A stretch of 64,000 nt of DNA from Cycas panzhihuaensis (taxonomy: Eukaryota; Cycadophyta), in contig CM041465.1 of assembly GCA_023213395.1 (NCBI GenBank), positions 214,899,741-214,963,740 of the forward strand. Direction: 5' to 3'. The notes beneath the pieces were generated by a model. It had not been told where the DNA came from. It made no database searches and saw only the letters and a program-made list of their open reading frames with translations. The position numbers were made by a program, and so were the translations under genes. Positions 24,031-35,565 of the stretch are shown piece by piece. Within the stretch, counting starts at the first letter, position 1; each line of letters opens with the position of its first letter.

Positions 24031-24421
24031 AAAGTATAGTTATATATTACATATTTATTGAAGTTGGATTATGTCCATGGTTGGTGCCTTGATCTATCTA
24101 CAATCAATGTTTTGATTTATCTATGCTTAGTATCTTGGTCTTTCCATAATCAATTAAGGAATTAGGTCCTCATAGGGCCCTTATAAGCATAAAGATGATG
24201 AGCAACACTTACCTCTACTAATAAGTGTTATTTCTTTATAAGCCTAGTCTAGCCAAGTACTAATTCAAAAAAGGCATCTTGTCTATCAAAAATATGCTTG
24301 ATCCATATTCTTAAATACTTTAGTGGAATGCTTTCTAGGAAAACTTTTCTCTTCCTTCTATTTAATCCCGTCTTAATTTCATCTTATGGATTCTATTTCA
24401 AAAACATTTAGTATATATTTA

Positions 24422-24629
24422 TGTAAAAGGTAATGTTTTATCTAGGGTAATGTTTTATCTAAGATATCTAAAGTATCTTATAAGGGTCATATATCATTGC
24501 CCCCCTTCAACTTAAGAATAACAAGTGGCATGATCTTATTAAGTGGTTTCTATTTATTTTGTATACTTTGAATTATATTTGTAGACTTGCAAATGATCAA
24601 TAAAGACATAAGAGAGAATCCTTTTGACA
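24422..24629 (+). repeat. 5' LTR of element F (208 bp)
   Basis: It begins TGTAAAAGGTAATG and ends CCTTTTGACA, as does the 3' copy. It holds an extra 17 bp tandem duplication of TAATGTTTTATCTAGGG that the 3' LTR lacks. Confidence 0.93.
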
Positions 24630-24644
24630 TGGTATCAGAGCAGG
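24630..24644 (+). other. Primer binding site of element F
   Basis: TGGTATCAGAGCAGG directly follows the LTR end. It complements the 3' end of initiator methionine tRNA. Confidence 0.92.
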
Positions 24645-25330
24645 ATATTGAGTCCCCCTGCCTATGAGAGAATTAGGTCTCTAGAAACCAAGAGAAGCAT
24701 TGGGCCAAGCCAGTTGAAAAGAATCAAGATATTCATCAAGCACAAGTCTCAGACAAGTTTTGTCATCTATGTACAGACCAGAGCACGAGCAGAGTACGAA
24801 ATTGTACAAACATTGAAAAATCAAAGTTGTCAGAATCTCATGAAACTTACCCAAATTATAGATCAGAGTCTCCTCGACATTTTTGTCTTCATGATTGACA
24901 TCATTTGAAGCTATTTTGAAGGAATTTTGGCTAGTTTTATAGGCACCCAGATTTGGAGGTCTTCCTCTTCAAAATTTCTCAAAAATTTGTCTTAAATCAT
25001 AAGTATTAAGTACTTAATCCCTCTCTCACTGTAAATCTAAGAGTTTAAGTCCCATTTGTTGAGAGTTTTCTTAGTTTTAAGGGTTTTTTCATTAATTTCT
25101 CCAAAAACCTAGGGGCACAAATTTACACTTTGTAAGTGTCATTTCTCTTAGATCAAAGAGAGTTTTGGAAAAATAAAACCATATTCAGACACATATTTTC
25201 AAGATCTATCAATTGACACCTTCATTTTTTCTATTTATACATTTTGAGTTTTATATGGAAATCTATACAACCATTTGTACAGTTGTACAACTATGTTTCT
25301 CCTCTTAGAAATTAAATTTTGAGATTAATC
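24645..25330 (+). other. Element F leader
   Basis: About 690 bases lie between the primer site and the gag start. No coding domain is seen. A 94-codon frame at 24624-24908 overlaps the LTR end and has no family resemblance. Confidence 0.6.
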
Positions 25331-26300
25331 ATGGCCTCCTCTACTAGATCATTGCCTGAGGGCGACAAATTGACTAAAATGAATTTCAACATTTGGAAAA
25401 TCAAGATAGAAGGTCTCTTAAGAACAAAGAATGCCTAGAAAATCACCATTGGTGATGAAAAACAACCCTCTGATATATTTTATTTGCTGAATTGGGAAGA
25501 AAGGAACAACATTGATGTATCTGTGCTCAAATTTTTAATCTCTAATTCTTTGCTAGTCTATATAGATGGTGTTGAGAGTGCTTATAAAATTTGGAAAACA
25601 ATGTCCTTCATGTTTAGTCCAAAAAATAAAGCCAAAATTATTACCCTCAAAGAGGATCTCTATAAGCTTAGAATGAAAGAAGGCCAAACTATATCTGACT
25701 TCATAGCCAAATTGACTAATGTCAAAACTGCTCTTCTCACAATTGATGACAAAATAACTGACACTGAATGAATACATCTTGCACTCAAAAAATTACCAAA
25801 GTCATTTGAAAACATTGTAAACATGTTGACAGGTAGAGGGCAAACTACTACAATGACCTTTGATGTTCTTATAGGTCACCTGCTCAGTCAAGAGCAAAGG
25901 AATCAAAGATATGAAGAAGATGTAGAAGTTGAAGAAGCACTTGTCAGCAAACTCCACTTGGGGGATCAAGGACTCAGATAATATGATCCCAAAATGCAAG
26001 GAAGATCAATAATTGGCTACAGAGATCACTGGACTGAACGAAGGGGATGGGGAAGAATGATTAACAATCCACCACATGATGCCAGAGTTTATTTTAATTG
26101 TGGTAAACCATGTCATTTTTCAAGTAGCTATAGAGTATTTAACATCTATTGCCATTGCAGACAAACATGTCACTTTCCATACCAATGTCACCCAAGATTG
26201 GCTAAAATTTGAAAGGGGAAACAAGTGGCCAAAAATTATAGCAAAGAATGAGACTCAACAGAAGAAGAGGTTGAAACGACCTTCATAGCAGCATTAGTAG
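25331..26300 (+). pseudogene. Element F gag (broken)
   Basis: The start is the ATG at 25331 (MASSTRSLPEGDKLT). The UBN2-type capsid segment at 25484-25771 includes AYKIWKTMSFMFSPKNKAKI, LKEDLYKLRMKEGQTISDFI and IDDKITDTE. Two knuckle-like motifs at about 26094-26190 read FNCGKPCHFSSS and YCHCRQTCHFPYQC. In both, the glycine before the histidine is cysteine, and the outer cysteines are partly lost. Stops such as the one in the codon after NA near 25436 break the frame. Confidence 0.88.
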
Positions 26301-26755
26301 CAAGTGCTAGTGCAATAGAAGATTGGTATGTTAATTCAAGAACCTCACATCACATGATAGAAATTGAAGAATGGTTTGAAATTATCAAACCATATGATCT
26401 TAAAAAATCTGTGGAAATAAGAGACAATTTTTCTTTGTATATAAAAGGAATAGGCCAAACTGCCTTAAAAATTGATGAAGAAATTTAGTGTATACGTAAT
26501 GTTTTCTTTGTACTGGGGATGAAGAAAAACCTTCTATCAGTGTCTTAGTTGAGTGAAAAAAAAACTAAGAATAATATTTGATAAAAATAACCATTATTAT
26601 ATTTTTGACATGAAAAAGAATGGTGTTGTAATAGCCAAAGGAGAAAAATGTAATAGGATTTATAAGCTTCTCTCCATTCTTGTGCTTCTTGATAAAGGAC
26701 CCACGAAATCCCCTTCTAATGTAAATTCACTTGATGTGACCAGTAATGATACTAA
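26301..26755 (+). pseudogene. Element F protease (active site lost)
   Basis: DWYVNSRTSHHMI near 26322 replaces the usual W(L/V)LDSGASSHM loop, so the catalytic aspartate is asparagine. The downstream wording IKGIGQTALKI and MKKNLLSVS is typical of Copia between protease and integrase. Confidence 0.82.
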
Positions 26756-27680
26756 TGAAATGTGGCATTTAAAGTATGGTCATATCTCCCATGATAGATT
26801 ATATAATCTAAAATAACTGAAGATGGTGAATGGTCTACCTGATATTTCATTCAATTCATTTGTATACAAAAGTTTTATGATAGAGAAACAACATTAGATT
26901 TCATTTTCAAAAAGCACATGGTACGTGGAATATAAGCTAGATCTAATTCATACTCATCTATGTAGCCCATTTACACCAGTTTCAATGAATAGAGCAAGGT
27001 ATTTTTTAACTTTCATTAATGACTTCTATAGAAAAACATAGGTGTATTTTTTATTTAGTAAATTAGAGGCATTAAGTTATTTCAAAGAATTCAAAGGTAT
27101 GTAATCGAAACCAAAGAAGAAAATTAAATGTATTCGTTTAGATGGAAGTAGTGAGTTCATATCAAATGAATTTTTTTATTTTTGTAAAATACATGGAATC
27201 TATAGACAAGTCACAACTTCATATACACCCCAATCAAATGTAGTAGTAGAGAGAATGAATAGAACAATTGTAGAAAGGGCTCAATGTATATTAAATGATA
27301 GTGAAGTCACAAAGAAATATTGGGTAGAGGTTGTGAACACAACTATGTATTTGATTAACAAGAGTCCAACTCAACCATTAGGTGAAGTAACACCTAAATA
27401 GATATGGACAGTTCATAAGCCAAATGTAAGTCATTTTAGGATTTTTTGCTGTAAAGCATATGTATATATTTTCGATAAGAAAAGAACTAAGTTAGATAAC
27501 AAAAGCATAAAATGTATAATGGTTGCATATAGCAGTCAATCAAAAGCATACTATTATCTTGATGCAAAGACAAATAAACTTTATGTAAGTAGAGATGTAA
27601 TATTTAATAAAAGAAAAAGACTCATTGAAGTTGTTCATCAAGAAATAAATGTTAGTAATCAAAGCCCAGAAATAGTTTAG
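26756..27680 (+). pseudogene. Element F integrase (broken)
   Basis: MWHLKYGHISHDRLYNLK opens the pre-integrase domain. The core follows with FLTFINDFYRKT, a stop, IKCIRLDGSSEFISNEFFYF, TSYTPQSNVVVERMNRTIVE and KKYWVEVVNTTMYLINKSPT. The C-terminal part has FRIFCCKAYVYIFDKKRTKL and SRDVIFNK. The LRTDNGGE block is changed (LDGSSE), although the ERMNRT glutamate of the DDE triad is present. Several in-frame stops occur. Confidence 0.9.
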
Positions 27681-27959
27681 CCGAAAGGTAAATCATATAT
27701 CACTTCTGATAGTATTAAAAGAGAAAGTGATATTTCAGATAAAAAATCATCTAATACTCAACAAGCAAGTGATTCCAGTATTCATCTGTCTAATACTCAA
27801 TAAGTCAATGATTCAAGTATCCATCTATAAGGTGAAGAAACAAGACCACCATAAGAACAAATCTCCAAAAGGGTATCAAAGTGGTATCTCAAAATACTTG
27901 AAGAAACAAGGGGAGAAATGTTTGAGCATTGAATAAGGTCTTATAAGCCACAAGCCTTA

Positions 27960-28950
27960 ATTTGCTCTGTTAAACTAAATACTTACAAAGAAGTAAGCAA
28001 TTCTCAAGCTTGGAGAGCAATAATGGATGCAGAAATAAAAGCCATTTATAAAAATAAAACATAGGATTTGGTAACACCTCTTGAAAATAAACCTATTGTA
28101 AATTGCGAGTGGGTATATAAAGTAAAAGAAAAACCAAATGGTGAAATCGAGAAGTACAAAGCAAGACTAGTAGCAAAAGGCTACACACAAACAACTGGAA
28201 TTGACTATGAAGAAATGTTCTTACCAGTAGCCAAGTTGAACATAGTAAGAATGGTCATTATAATTACTACTTAAAAGGAATGGAAAATTTATTAGATGGA
28301 TGTTAAAAGTGCCTTACTAAATGGAGATCTATAAGAAGAAGTATATATGCATTGGCCTAAAGGATATATAAAGCTAGGACAAGAAAATCTAGTCTACAAA
28401 CTAAAAAGGCATTATATGGAGTCAAACAAGCGCCAAGAGCTTAGTATGCCAAGCTGGACACATATCTAACTCAAAATAGATTCCACAAATATGAGTTAGA
28501 TTATAGTTTATATGTGAAATTTAATTAAAGGTTAACTTCCATCATAGTGGTATATGTGGATGACATGCTAATCACAAGAGATGACGAAGATTCAATTGCA
28601 TTCATCAAGAAGCGATTTGAAAAGGTATTTGAAATGACAGATCTCAGAATGCTACACTATTATCTCAAAATTAAAATAGGACAAAACAATGAGTATGTTG
28701 TCCTATCAAAATCAAAATATATCAAAAACTTGTTGAACAAGTTTAATATAGAAAGTTGCAATAATGTTACCACTCTAATGAAAACTAGATGTGTGTTAAA
28801 CACTGAACAAGAAGCACAACTAGTTGATGCAACTTTATACAGACAATTGATTAGAAATCTAATTTACCTCACAACTACACAACCAGATATTTCTTATGTA
28901 GTTGGTGTAGTTTTTAGGTTTATGAAAGATCCTAAAATACCTCACTAGAA
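27960..28950 (+). pseudogene. Element F reverse transcriptase (broken)
   Basis: The domain opens with SNSQAWRAIMDAEIKAIYKN and continues [38 protein letters not shown] and MDVKSALLNGDL. A frameshift follows near 28410. The catalytic box is intact at about 28550 (MVYVDDMLITRDDEDSI). The last segment, 28547-28948, is open and ends LIYLTTTQPDISYVVGVVFR. Frame loss and stops inactivate it. Confidence 0.92.
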
Positions 28951-29490
28951 CACTGCAAAAAGAATCTTGCGGTATCTAAAAGGAACCATGAATCTTAATT
29001 TAGAATATAGAAAGGATAACAATATGTAGTTAATAGACTTTTATGATTCCAGTTGGGCTGGAGATAGAGTAGATAGAAAATTAACATCAAGATATTGTTT
29101 CTTTCTACGAACATCCTTAATCCTTAGAGCAGTAAAAAACAACACACAATTGCTTTGTATTCAATAGAAGTTGAGTACAAGTTAGTAGTCAATGCAGTAT
29201 ATGAAGGAGTTTGAATCAGATAACCCCTTAAGGGCCTTGGACAAGAACAGACAATGCCTACTTAGGTATTCTATGAAAATCAAATTACAATTAAAATGAC
29301 CAAGAACCCAGTGTTGCATGTAGGAACCAAGCATATAGAAATGCATCACTATTTCATCGGGGAAAAAGTATAGAATAGAGAAGTTAAGCTCTTGTATTGT
29401 ACATCAGAAAATCAAACTGCTAATGCCCTCCCCAAACCTCTTAGCAAAGAAAAATTTATTAGCTTTAGAAATCATTTAGAACTAAAATAG
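28951..29490 (+). pseudogene. Element F RNase H (broken)
   Basis: After one stop the frame continues AKRILRYLKGTMNLNLEYRK, then FYDSSWAGDRVDRKLTSRY, typical of Copia RNase H, with a frame change near the SVEVEYKLV-type segment at 29165. HVGTKHIEMHHYFI-type wording follows near 29320. The tail runs into the polypurine tract. Confidence 0.85.
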
Positions 29491-29500
29491 ATAAAGCATT

Positions 29501-29509
29501 AAGAGGGGG
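29501..29509 (+). other. Polypurine tract of element F
   Basis: AAGAGGGGG immediately precedes the 3' LTR start TGTAAAAGG. This is the standard position of the plus-strand primer. Confidence 0.9.
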
Positions 29510-29700
29510 TGTAAAAGGTAATGCTTTATCTAGGATATCTAAAGTATCTTGTGAGGGTCATATATCATTACCCCCTTTCACCTTCAGAATGACAAGTGGA
29601 ACAATCTCATTAAGTGGTTGTCATTTGTCCTCTACACTTTCAATTATATTTATAGACTTGCAAATGATTAATAAAGACACAAGAGAGAATCCTTTTGACA
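29510..29700 (+). repeat. 3' LTR of element F (191 bp)
   Basis: It begins TGTAAAAGGTAATGC and ends CCTTTTGACA, matching 24422-24629 apart from the 17 bp duplication and scattered substitutions. Confidence 0.93.
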
Positions 29701-30539
29701 ATTTCTAGGTTCCTCTTGTAGACAAATGGTGGTCAAATTAGTTTGGGTTCCCAAAGACACTTTTCTATATTTCTCTATATTTATATATTTCTTCTTCCTA
29801 AGCTAGATATGGTTGATCATCTTAATTCTATTTGGAATCATTAGGATGGTCCTCACATATGGCCCATTTATATAGAAAAAATTACAGTAGTATAAGATTG
29901 TTTATAAAAAGAGGTTATTCTTTTCACTCATTCTTCATAATGTTCTTCTAATGGGATAGAAACTAGCTAAGCTCAAATTCTCAATGGATTATCCCTTTTA
30001 TCATCACTAGGAAGAAAATATTCATCAGCTTTTTTAGTCATATTCCTTTGCTTCTCAGGTTTAGTCCTTCATGTAAAGCTATACTTTTGTAGATTAATTT
30101 ATTTATTTGGTTTCTTACTTGTATTTTTTAGTAATACAAAGCTTATTAATCCTAGGATTTAAGATAGGTGGTATATTTTATAAGGAGAGATCCTTTGGCA
30201 TTTGTGGAAAACCAAGAATTTGATCATTTTTTATAGTAGTTCTCCTATCTCCTTGACTAGAATTCATGCCATGCTAATGCCCTCTTTAGTGTTATAGATG
30301 AAGTTTATGCTCAAAATTTATATCCTAATTATCGACATGTTGTACATTATATTTAATAATATTACCTCTTTTATTGAGGGTGATGTAGTTATTTCTCAAT
30401 TACTTATTCATTCTTCCTCCTCTATGGGTGAAAGTCATAAGTTGTTTGAGGGTAAAGGTCTTCTTGTATTACATTATTTTGCCTCTTGTCCTTTATGCTC
30501 TAATATTTTCCAAGCCTATTATATTATGTTCTAGAAAAT
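29701..30539. other. Noncoding flank of element F
   Basis: This is AT-rich sequence with no recognised domain. A 78-codon plus-strand frame at 30298-30534 has no family resemblance and is treated as chance. Confidence 0.55.
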
Positions 30540-30760
30540 AAAGGAGTTGAAATAATCAATATTCAATTAAGAAGTTGATATCTTGGAGGGAAAATTAGGG
30601 ATAAGTTAAGATGAATATAAATACCTATCTTGTACTATAAAATAATTATATTAGTTTTTGTTTTATACTTGTGGTGACTGCTTGAACAATGTTCTAGAGG
30701 TCTCGTCACCTTGAAGAAGGTTATTATTCTATTACTTTCATGGATTAAGGTGGTAACAAG

Positions 30761-30776
30761 TGGTATCATAACATGG
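30761..30776 (+). other. Degenerate primer binding site of element G
   Basis: TGGTATCATAACATGG follows an LTR-like end. The first eight bases match the initiator tRNA complement. The sequence just upstream (about 30654-30720) is related to 60998-61060 at the far side of the nest, as expected for two LTR ends. Confidence 0.55.
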
Positions 30777-31679
30777 TTTTAGCCAATTAATGTATTATCA
30801 TATATTTATCATTCTAAGGGCATAAATAATTAAATAAAAGAAGAAAGACAATAAATTTAAGATGACTATATCTATTATATAAATTTTAAGTGGTTATACC
30901 ATTGGTTTCTTAGTAAAATTATGAAATTTACAAGGGTTTCAATTTCAATCCATTGCTTACTCCTACCTATAGGGTTAAAATCTACTACTATAGCTTCAAA
31001 CAATAATAATAGGGGCTATAGATACAGTTTGACATCTACTTTCTATTCAAATGTTTCATCTAGATTAAATATTAAAATTAAAAGTTATTAGCAAATTAGT
31101 AATAAATATTATTATTGTCTTAAAAAATCCTAAATTTTAGTCAACTTTAAAAGGTCATTATATAAGCTACAAGTCTTCAAATCACCTCAAACTAGATTTA
31201 TTGAGAGTATTTTTCCATTATATTTCTATCAAGAAGGGTTCCATTTAATTTTTGTAATTGAGATATAAGCTATTTTAATTTTGGTTATTAAGGCATAAAA
31301 TCCTAATTAATGATAATAAGAAAAGAAGAATTACATTAAAGTTGGAGCTTCATTCCAACCTAGTGAAACCCACAACAGTTGAATATCAAAATAGAGGTAG
31401 AATATTGCACCACTTAAGTATTGAATATAGCATCAAAACCATATTCAGATCATATGAAGAAGAAACAAAGGTCGTGGAGGAATAAATAAAAAGCATGAGT
31501 GAAAAATGAAAAGCATGGATGCTAAGATCAAGAGAGCCTTAGAAGCCTTAAAAAAAACCCAACTATGCAAACCACCATGAGAAGCATAATGAAGAAAGAA
31601 AATGAAGTAATGATGAATGTAAGGATGATGAGTACAAGGAGTTAAAATATAGAATAATTGATTAGCAAGGGATCCAATA

Positions 31680-32198
31680 AGAAATAATGAACATAAAAGT
31701 CTATCTAAAGCTATTTGACCCTAATAAAAGTATGGATGTCTGAGGTTGGTTAGCAAATATAGAAAAATTCTTTACCATCTACCCAAGGTTAAATTTAGAG
31801 AAAATTATATTTGCATCATTATATTTAAGTAATAATGCACTCTACTAGTTTCGATGGTAGCAATGAAATTACAAGAATACAACACATTTTAATTAAAATT
31901 TCTTCGCCAAGCTAATTTATGAACAATACAGAAATACATGAAATTGAAACTTTTATTCCAAATTATATAGATTTCAATAAATATGAACAATACAACATAT
32001 AGAAGAGTTCTAAAGTTTGCTTAATAGAATTCTTTGAAAAAAATAAAAAGGAGACATCTAACAAAGTCTTATATTAAGAGTCTCAAAGAAAATATATGTC
32101 ATTGATTAAAAACAATAGCGGTTCTAGATCTCAAATAGACCATAATATAAGTTTAAAATGTGGAGGCAGAATTTTATGTCTAATATTGAGTAGCTTTA
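31680..32198 (+). pseudogene. Element G gag capsid domain (heavily broken)
   Basis: The plus strand gives VYLKLFDPNKSMDV, a stop, then GWLANIEKFFTIYPRLNLEK. IIFASLYLSNNALY, another stop, and FRW follow. This is the W..N.E..F pattern of Gypsy gag. Stops are so dense that the domain has clearly been neutral for a long time. Confidence 0.7.
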
Positions 32199-32203
32199 GT
32201 AAA
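32199..32203. repeat. Target site duplication (GTAAA), left side of element H
   Basis: GTAAA precedes the left LTR of H and is repeated exactly at 55827-55831. The match across 23.6 kb proves that one insertion spans both nested elements I and J. Confidence 0.9.
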
Positions 32204-32674
32204 TGTTGAGAAGATAAGGTCTCAACCCTTAAACTGCCACCAAGATCTAAACTATTCTTACAACTAGTTACAGGAATTGAAACTAAAATTTAACATGCAA
32301 GTTCTTAATGAGAGATAAAATAATAAAATGAACAAGAAAACCAAGCATCACATATACACCCGATATAACGTGATAAAACCCTAGCAGTGTGCTAGGGAAA
32401 CATCCACACAAGAAAGGTATCGATCTTTATTGTTGTAGAATAGAGAAAATGTACATAATCCTATAACAGAGTTCTCACAACAGCAACAACAGCCCTCCAA
32501 CTCCTCACAGTACATTGAACACCATCAACATAATGAAAAATACCCTAAATCACGCTACATGAGAGGGTCATCCAAGATACAAATCTTGACTATAGAATCT
32601 AGGATATTTTGAGTGAACGACCCTGATTCTCTTTACAATTTAATATACTTTCTAATGCTAGTTTTTTGGGTTGG
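32204..32674 (-). repeat. 3' LTR of element H, first piece
   Basis: It matches 55213-55690, starting TGTTGAGAA and running through AACGTG(A/G)TAAAACCCTA(G/A)CAGTG. Homology breaks at the GTTGG target site of element I and resumes at 39433. Confidence 0.93.
32670..32674. repeat. Target site duplication (GTTGG), left side of element I
   Basis: GTTGG is repeated at 39433-39437. It lies inside the 3' LTR of element H. Confidence 0.85.
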
Positions 32675-33740
32675 TAATACCAAAATAGAGCTTAATTGAT
32701 GAAGAAGTCAATTATCAACCTTTTCTCCTTGAGATCATGGGAGTTAGTGTAGAAATCCCAATAACATCAAAATAAAAATGAACCCACAAAAGGAAATTCT
32801 ACACCAAATCATTTATTCTTACATTGCTCCAAAAGTATGAGGAGTAGTACTTTTATTAAACTATCAAAATCTCCATTTAATGGTGGAGAAATCAACTAGC
32901 AAAAGAATGGATAAATTACAAGGAATAAATGATACAATTATACCGTAAGGGGGACTCCAACCCTCCAAAATGCTTTTCCAAGGATGCTTCCCAAGTCAAG
33001 TGCCTTTCACCTCCAAGAACTACCTCTCCAACCCATAATAGGGCTCAATTTATAGAAAGAAACCAAAATTACATGTTTAACAAGTGGCAATCATGCAAGT
33101 ATAACCACTAACCACCAGAATGCATGTTGTCCAAGTGGCCTTCATGTAATTCTTAAAAGTTGCAGCTTGTAACTAACCTTAACGAACTCCAATTTGGCTC
33201 AAATTTAGTACACATATAGGAACGTATGTCGCCTCCACTTCCTCAAACTTTTAGCTCATTTGGATATCATTTGACTACATTTTTATTTATTTAATTATAA
33301 TATGTATTTGTTGTTTTTCTGCTAGCTGTGGGATTAATTTTATGCAAAACAAGTCTTGAACTTGCGGCTTGTAACTGACCTTAACAGACTCCAATTCAGC
33401 TCTAATTTGGTACACATATAGGAACGCATGTCCCCTATGCTTCCTAAAAATTGTAGCTCATTTGGGTGTCATTTGGCTATATTTTTATTCATTTAATGAT
33501 AATATGTATTTACTATTTTTCTGCTAGCTGTAGGATTAATTTTATGCAAAATAAGGCTTGAACTCTAATCAAATAATATTTTATGAGCCCCACCTTTTGT
33601 ACACATGTAGTGGGATGTGTCTTCTTCCTTCACACAAAATTTCATATAATTTTGATACCATTTGGCCATATCTCTTTTAGTTATGCCAATGCCTAGCATT
33701 TTTTACATCCTATAAATATATGGTAGATCCTCCTAGATCA
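32675..33740 (-). repeat. 3' LTR of element I
   Basis: It pairs with 38364-39432 and ends CCTCCTAGATCA (plus strand), i.e. TGATCTAGG on the minus strand. The opposite end starts TAATACC, so the terminal CA is changed to TA. Inside, a phrase beginning around TTGCAGCTTGTAACTAACCTTAACG recurs about 185 bases later. Confidence 0.93.
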
Positions 33741-33753
33741 TGGCTCCCCTTCC
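33741..33753 (-). other. Polypurine tract of element I
   Basis: The minus strand reads AAGGAAGGGGAGCCA directly before the LTR start TGATCTAGG. Confidence 0.82.
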
Positions 33754-33780
33754 TTGGAAAATAGCCAACTCCTGTTTGGC

Positions 33781-34970
33781 TTAGAATTGGAGATGGGGGA
33801 AGTGTTGTTCTCCTTGTTTCCTACTAAACCACTTGGCCTTACTAGGCAATTGTCCTGCTACTCCAATCCTAAAAGATTCATGTGTCTTATGTCTTGTTTT
33901 GGTAGATTTTCTCTCCAAGATACAATCTTCCTTGAGAGGCTCCTCACTTTCCAAATACAAGTCATCAACTGAAGGTAAAGTGAACTGGTCCTGTTCCTCA
34001 TCTAGCATGGAGGGCTCAAAGAGTTTTAAGTATTCAGCATTTACTACTGAATACATTTACATATAAGGTGGAAGATCAAGTTGGAGAGCATTGCCACCTA
34101 CTTTTTTCAAAATCTTGAATGGTCCATACCTTATAGGTTTGAGTTTCTTGCCTTCTCTTTTTAACCTCTCCTTACTCAAGTATAACCATACTAAATCTCC
34201 TTCTTGAAAAGTACACTATTGCCTATGCTTGTCATATCTTTCTTTGTACTTTTGTTGAGTCCTTAGAAGTTGATCATGTACTTCTTTGTGGACTCTCTAG
34301 ATCTTCTCCAAGTATCTTAAAGCCTTATCATGCTCCTCCTTCTCTTTGACAGATCCTTCCTTACCTTGCATGGAAAACTCTAAGTCAAATGGACTTTGAG
34401 GCAAGTATCCCAAACAAACTTCAAAATGTGCTTTAGAGTGTGATGCATGCATTGCTCTATTAAATGCAAATTGTAGAAAAGCCAATGATTCATCCCAAGT
34501 CTTTGGATGCTTGGAATTATATCCCCTCAATAAATGTACTAAAGTTATGTTCACTACTTCGGTTTGTCCATCTGTTTAAGGATGGAAACTTGTACTCATC
34601 TTCAATTTGGTATCCATCATCTCCCATAGTGACTTCCAAAATGATGAAAGGAATCGAGTGTCCCGATCTGAAATGATAGAAGAAGGCAAGCCAAAATTCT
34701 TCCATACATGCTCAAAGAATAACTCACCGCCCTGCCTCGTGATTGTCTTCTTACAAGGTATTAGACATATCATTTTACTGAACCTATCTACAACAACAAA
34801 GAGATAATCATGTCCCTTCCTAGTTATGGGAAGTTCCCCTAAGAAATCAATGGAGATACTTTCCTAAGATCTAGTGGGAATAGGAAGTGGTGTATACAAT
34901 CCTAATTTTCTAGAAGAAGGCTTAGAAGTATTACACATTACACATCCTTTTACATATTTTTTTACATCAT
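33781..34970 (-). pseudogene. Element I integrase (few stops)
   Basis: On the minus strand the core gives ISIDFLGELPITRKGHDYLF, VVVDRFSKMICLIPCKKTIT, IISDRDTRFLSSFWKSLW and a TDGQTE box after a stop at the HP(Q) position, so D, D and E of the catalytic triad are seen. It continues HLLRGYNSKHPKTWDESLAF and ends with a GPF-type module, KPIRYGPFKILKKVGGNALQ, and SVVNAEYLKLF. An acidic tail ends near 33781. Confidence 0.93.
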
Positions 34971-35565
34971 TTTACATTTTTGGCCATACAACATATCTTC
35001 TCAAGTTTGCTAAAGTCTTCTCTATACCAAAGTGACCAACTACTTTAGAAGTATGGGCTTCTCTAAGCCACTTGATCTTGTCTCCTTTTGATGGAACATA
35101 GAGCTGCTCCCCTTTGAAAAGTAGACCATCCTTCCAAGCAAGCTGGGAAGGTCTTCGTTTCGCTAGGTTCTCTAATTCTTCCTTCAAAGCTTCATCTTCA
35201 TGGTACAAGTCTTTGTACTTTTCATGATGCATTGGCTCCACCTGCAAACTCATAAGAGAACTACAAACAAAAGTAAAAGAAGAAGTGGAATAAGGTGGTC
35301 TAGATAACATATCAACAATTTTGTTAGTAGATCCCTTTTTGTACTTAATTATAATATTGAATTGTTGTAAATAACTCATCCACTTCATGTGTCTTGCTTG
35401 TTGTAATTTACTTTGGGTTTGTAAAAAATGAAGAGACTTATGATCGGTATGAACTACAACCTCTTTTCCAAGTAAGTAGGACCTCCAATGCTTGCATGCT
35501 TGATGAAGTGCGAACATTTCTCAATCATATGTTGGGTAGTTTTTCACTTGATGAGTGAATACTTC
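34971..35565 (-). pseudogene. Element I RNase H and integrase zinc-binding module
   Basis: The minus-strand frame 35517-34972 is open for 181 codons. It shows ALHQACKHWRSYLLGKEVVV, HTDHKSLHFLQTQSKLQQAR and ADxLSR-like VDMLSRPPY, typical of Gypsy RNase H. It then enters the integrase HHCC module with EAHTSKVVGHFGIEKTLANL. A stop follows near 34972, where the family continues into the CxxC half. Confidence 0.92.

Larger units (their letters stand above)
20721..24421. other. AT-rich noncoding region
   Basis: No coding domain, LTR pair or primer site could be recognised on either strand. Two local duplications occur (22561-22630 and 23891-24030). Short frames here have no conserved wording. It is probably very old transposon debris. 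Confidence 0.6.
24422..29700 (+). mobile_element. Element F: Ty1/Copia with both LTRs
   Basis: A 5.3 kb plus-strand element with LTRs at 24422-24629 and 29510-29700, a primer site, a polypurine tract and the order gag, protease, integrase, RT, RNase H. Flanks read ATTTA on the left and ATTTC on the right, a 4/5 target duplication. Stops are frequent in all domains, so it is not autonomous, although the RT YVDD box is retained. Confidence 0.94.
30540..32203 (+). mobile_element. Element G, part 1: old Ty3/Gypsy remnant with primer site and gag
   Basis: A degraded LTR end (about 30540-30760) is followed by a primer-like site, a leader, and a Gypsy gag read on the plus strand from about 31680. 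There the wording LFDPNKSMDV, then a stop, then GWLANIEKFFTIYPRLNLEK and ASLYLSNNALY matches the Retrotrans_gag family. Gag is cut at 32203 by element H. Its continuation appears at 55832, after H. This is the oldest layer of the nest. Confidence 0.68.

Noticed and set aside
24624-24908. 94-codon plus-strand frame
   Set aside because: It starts inside the LTR and primer site of element F and runs through the leader; no gag wording. The real gag start is at 25331.
30298-30534. 78-codon plus-strand frame
   Set aside because: Lies in AT-rich debris and shows no family resemblance.
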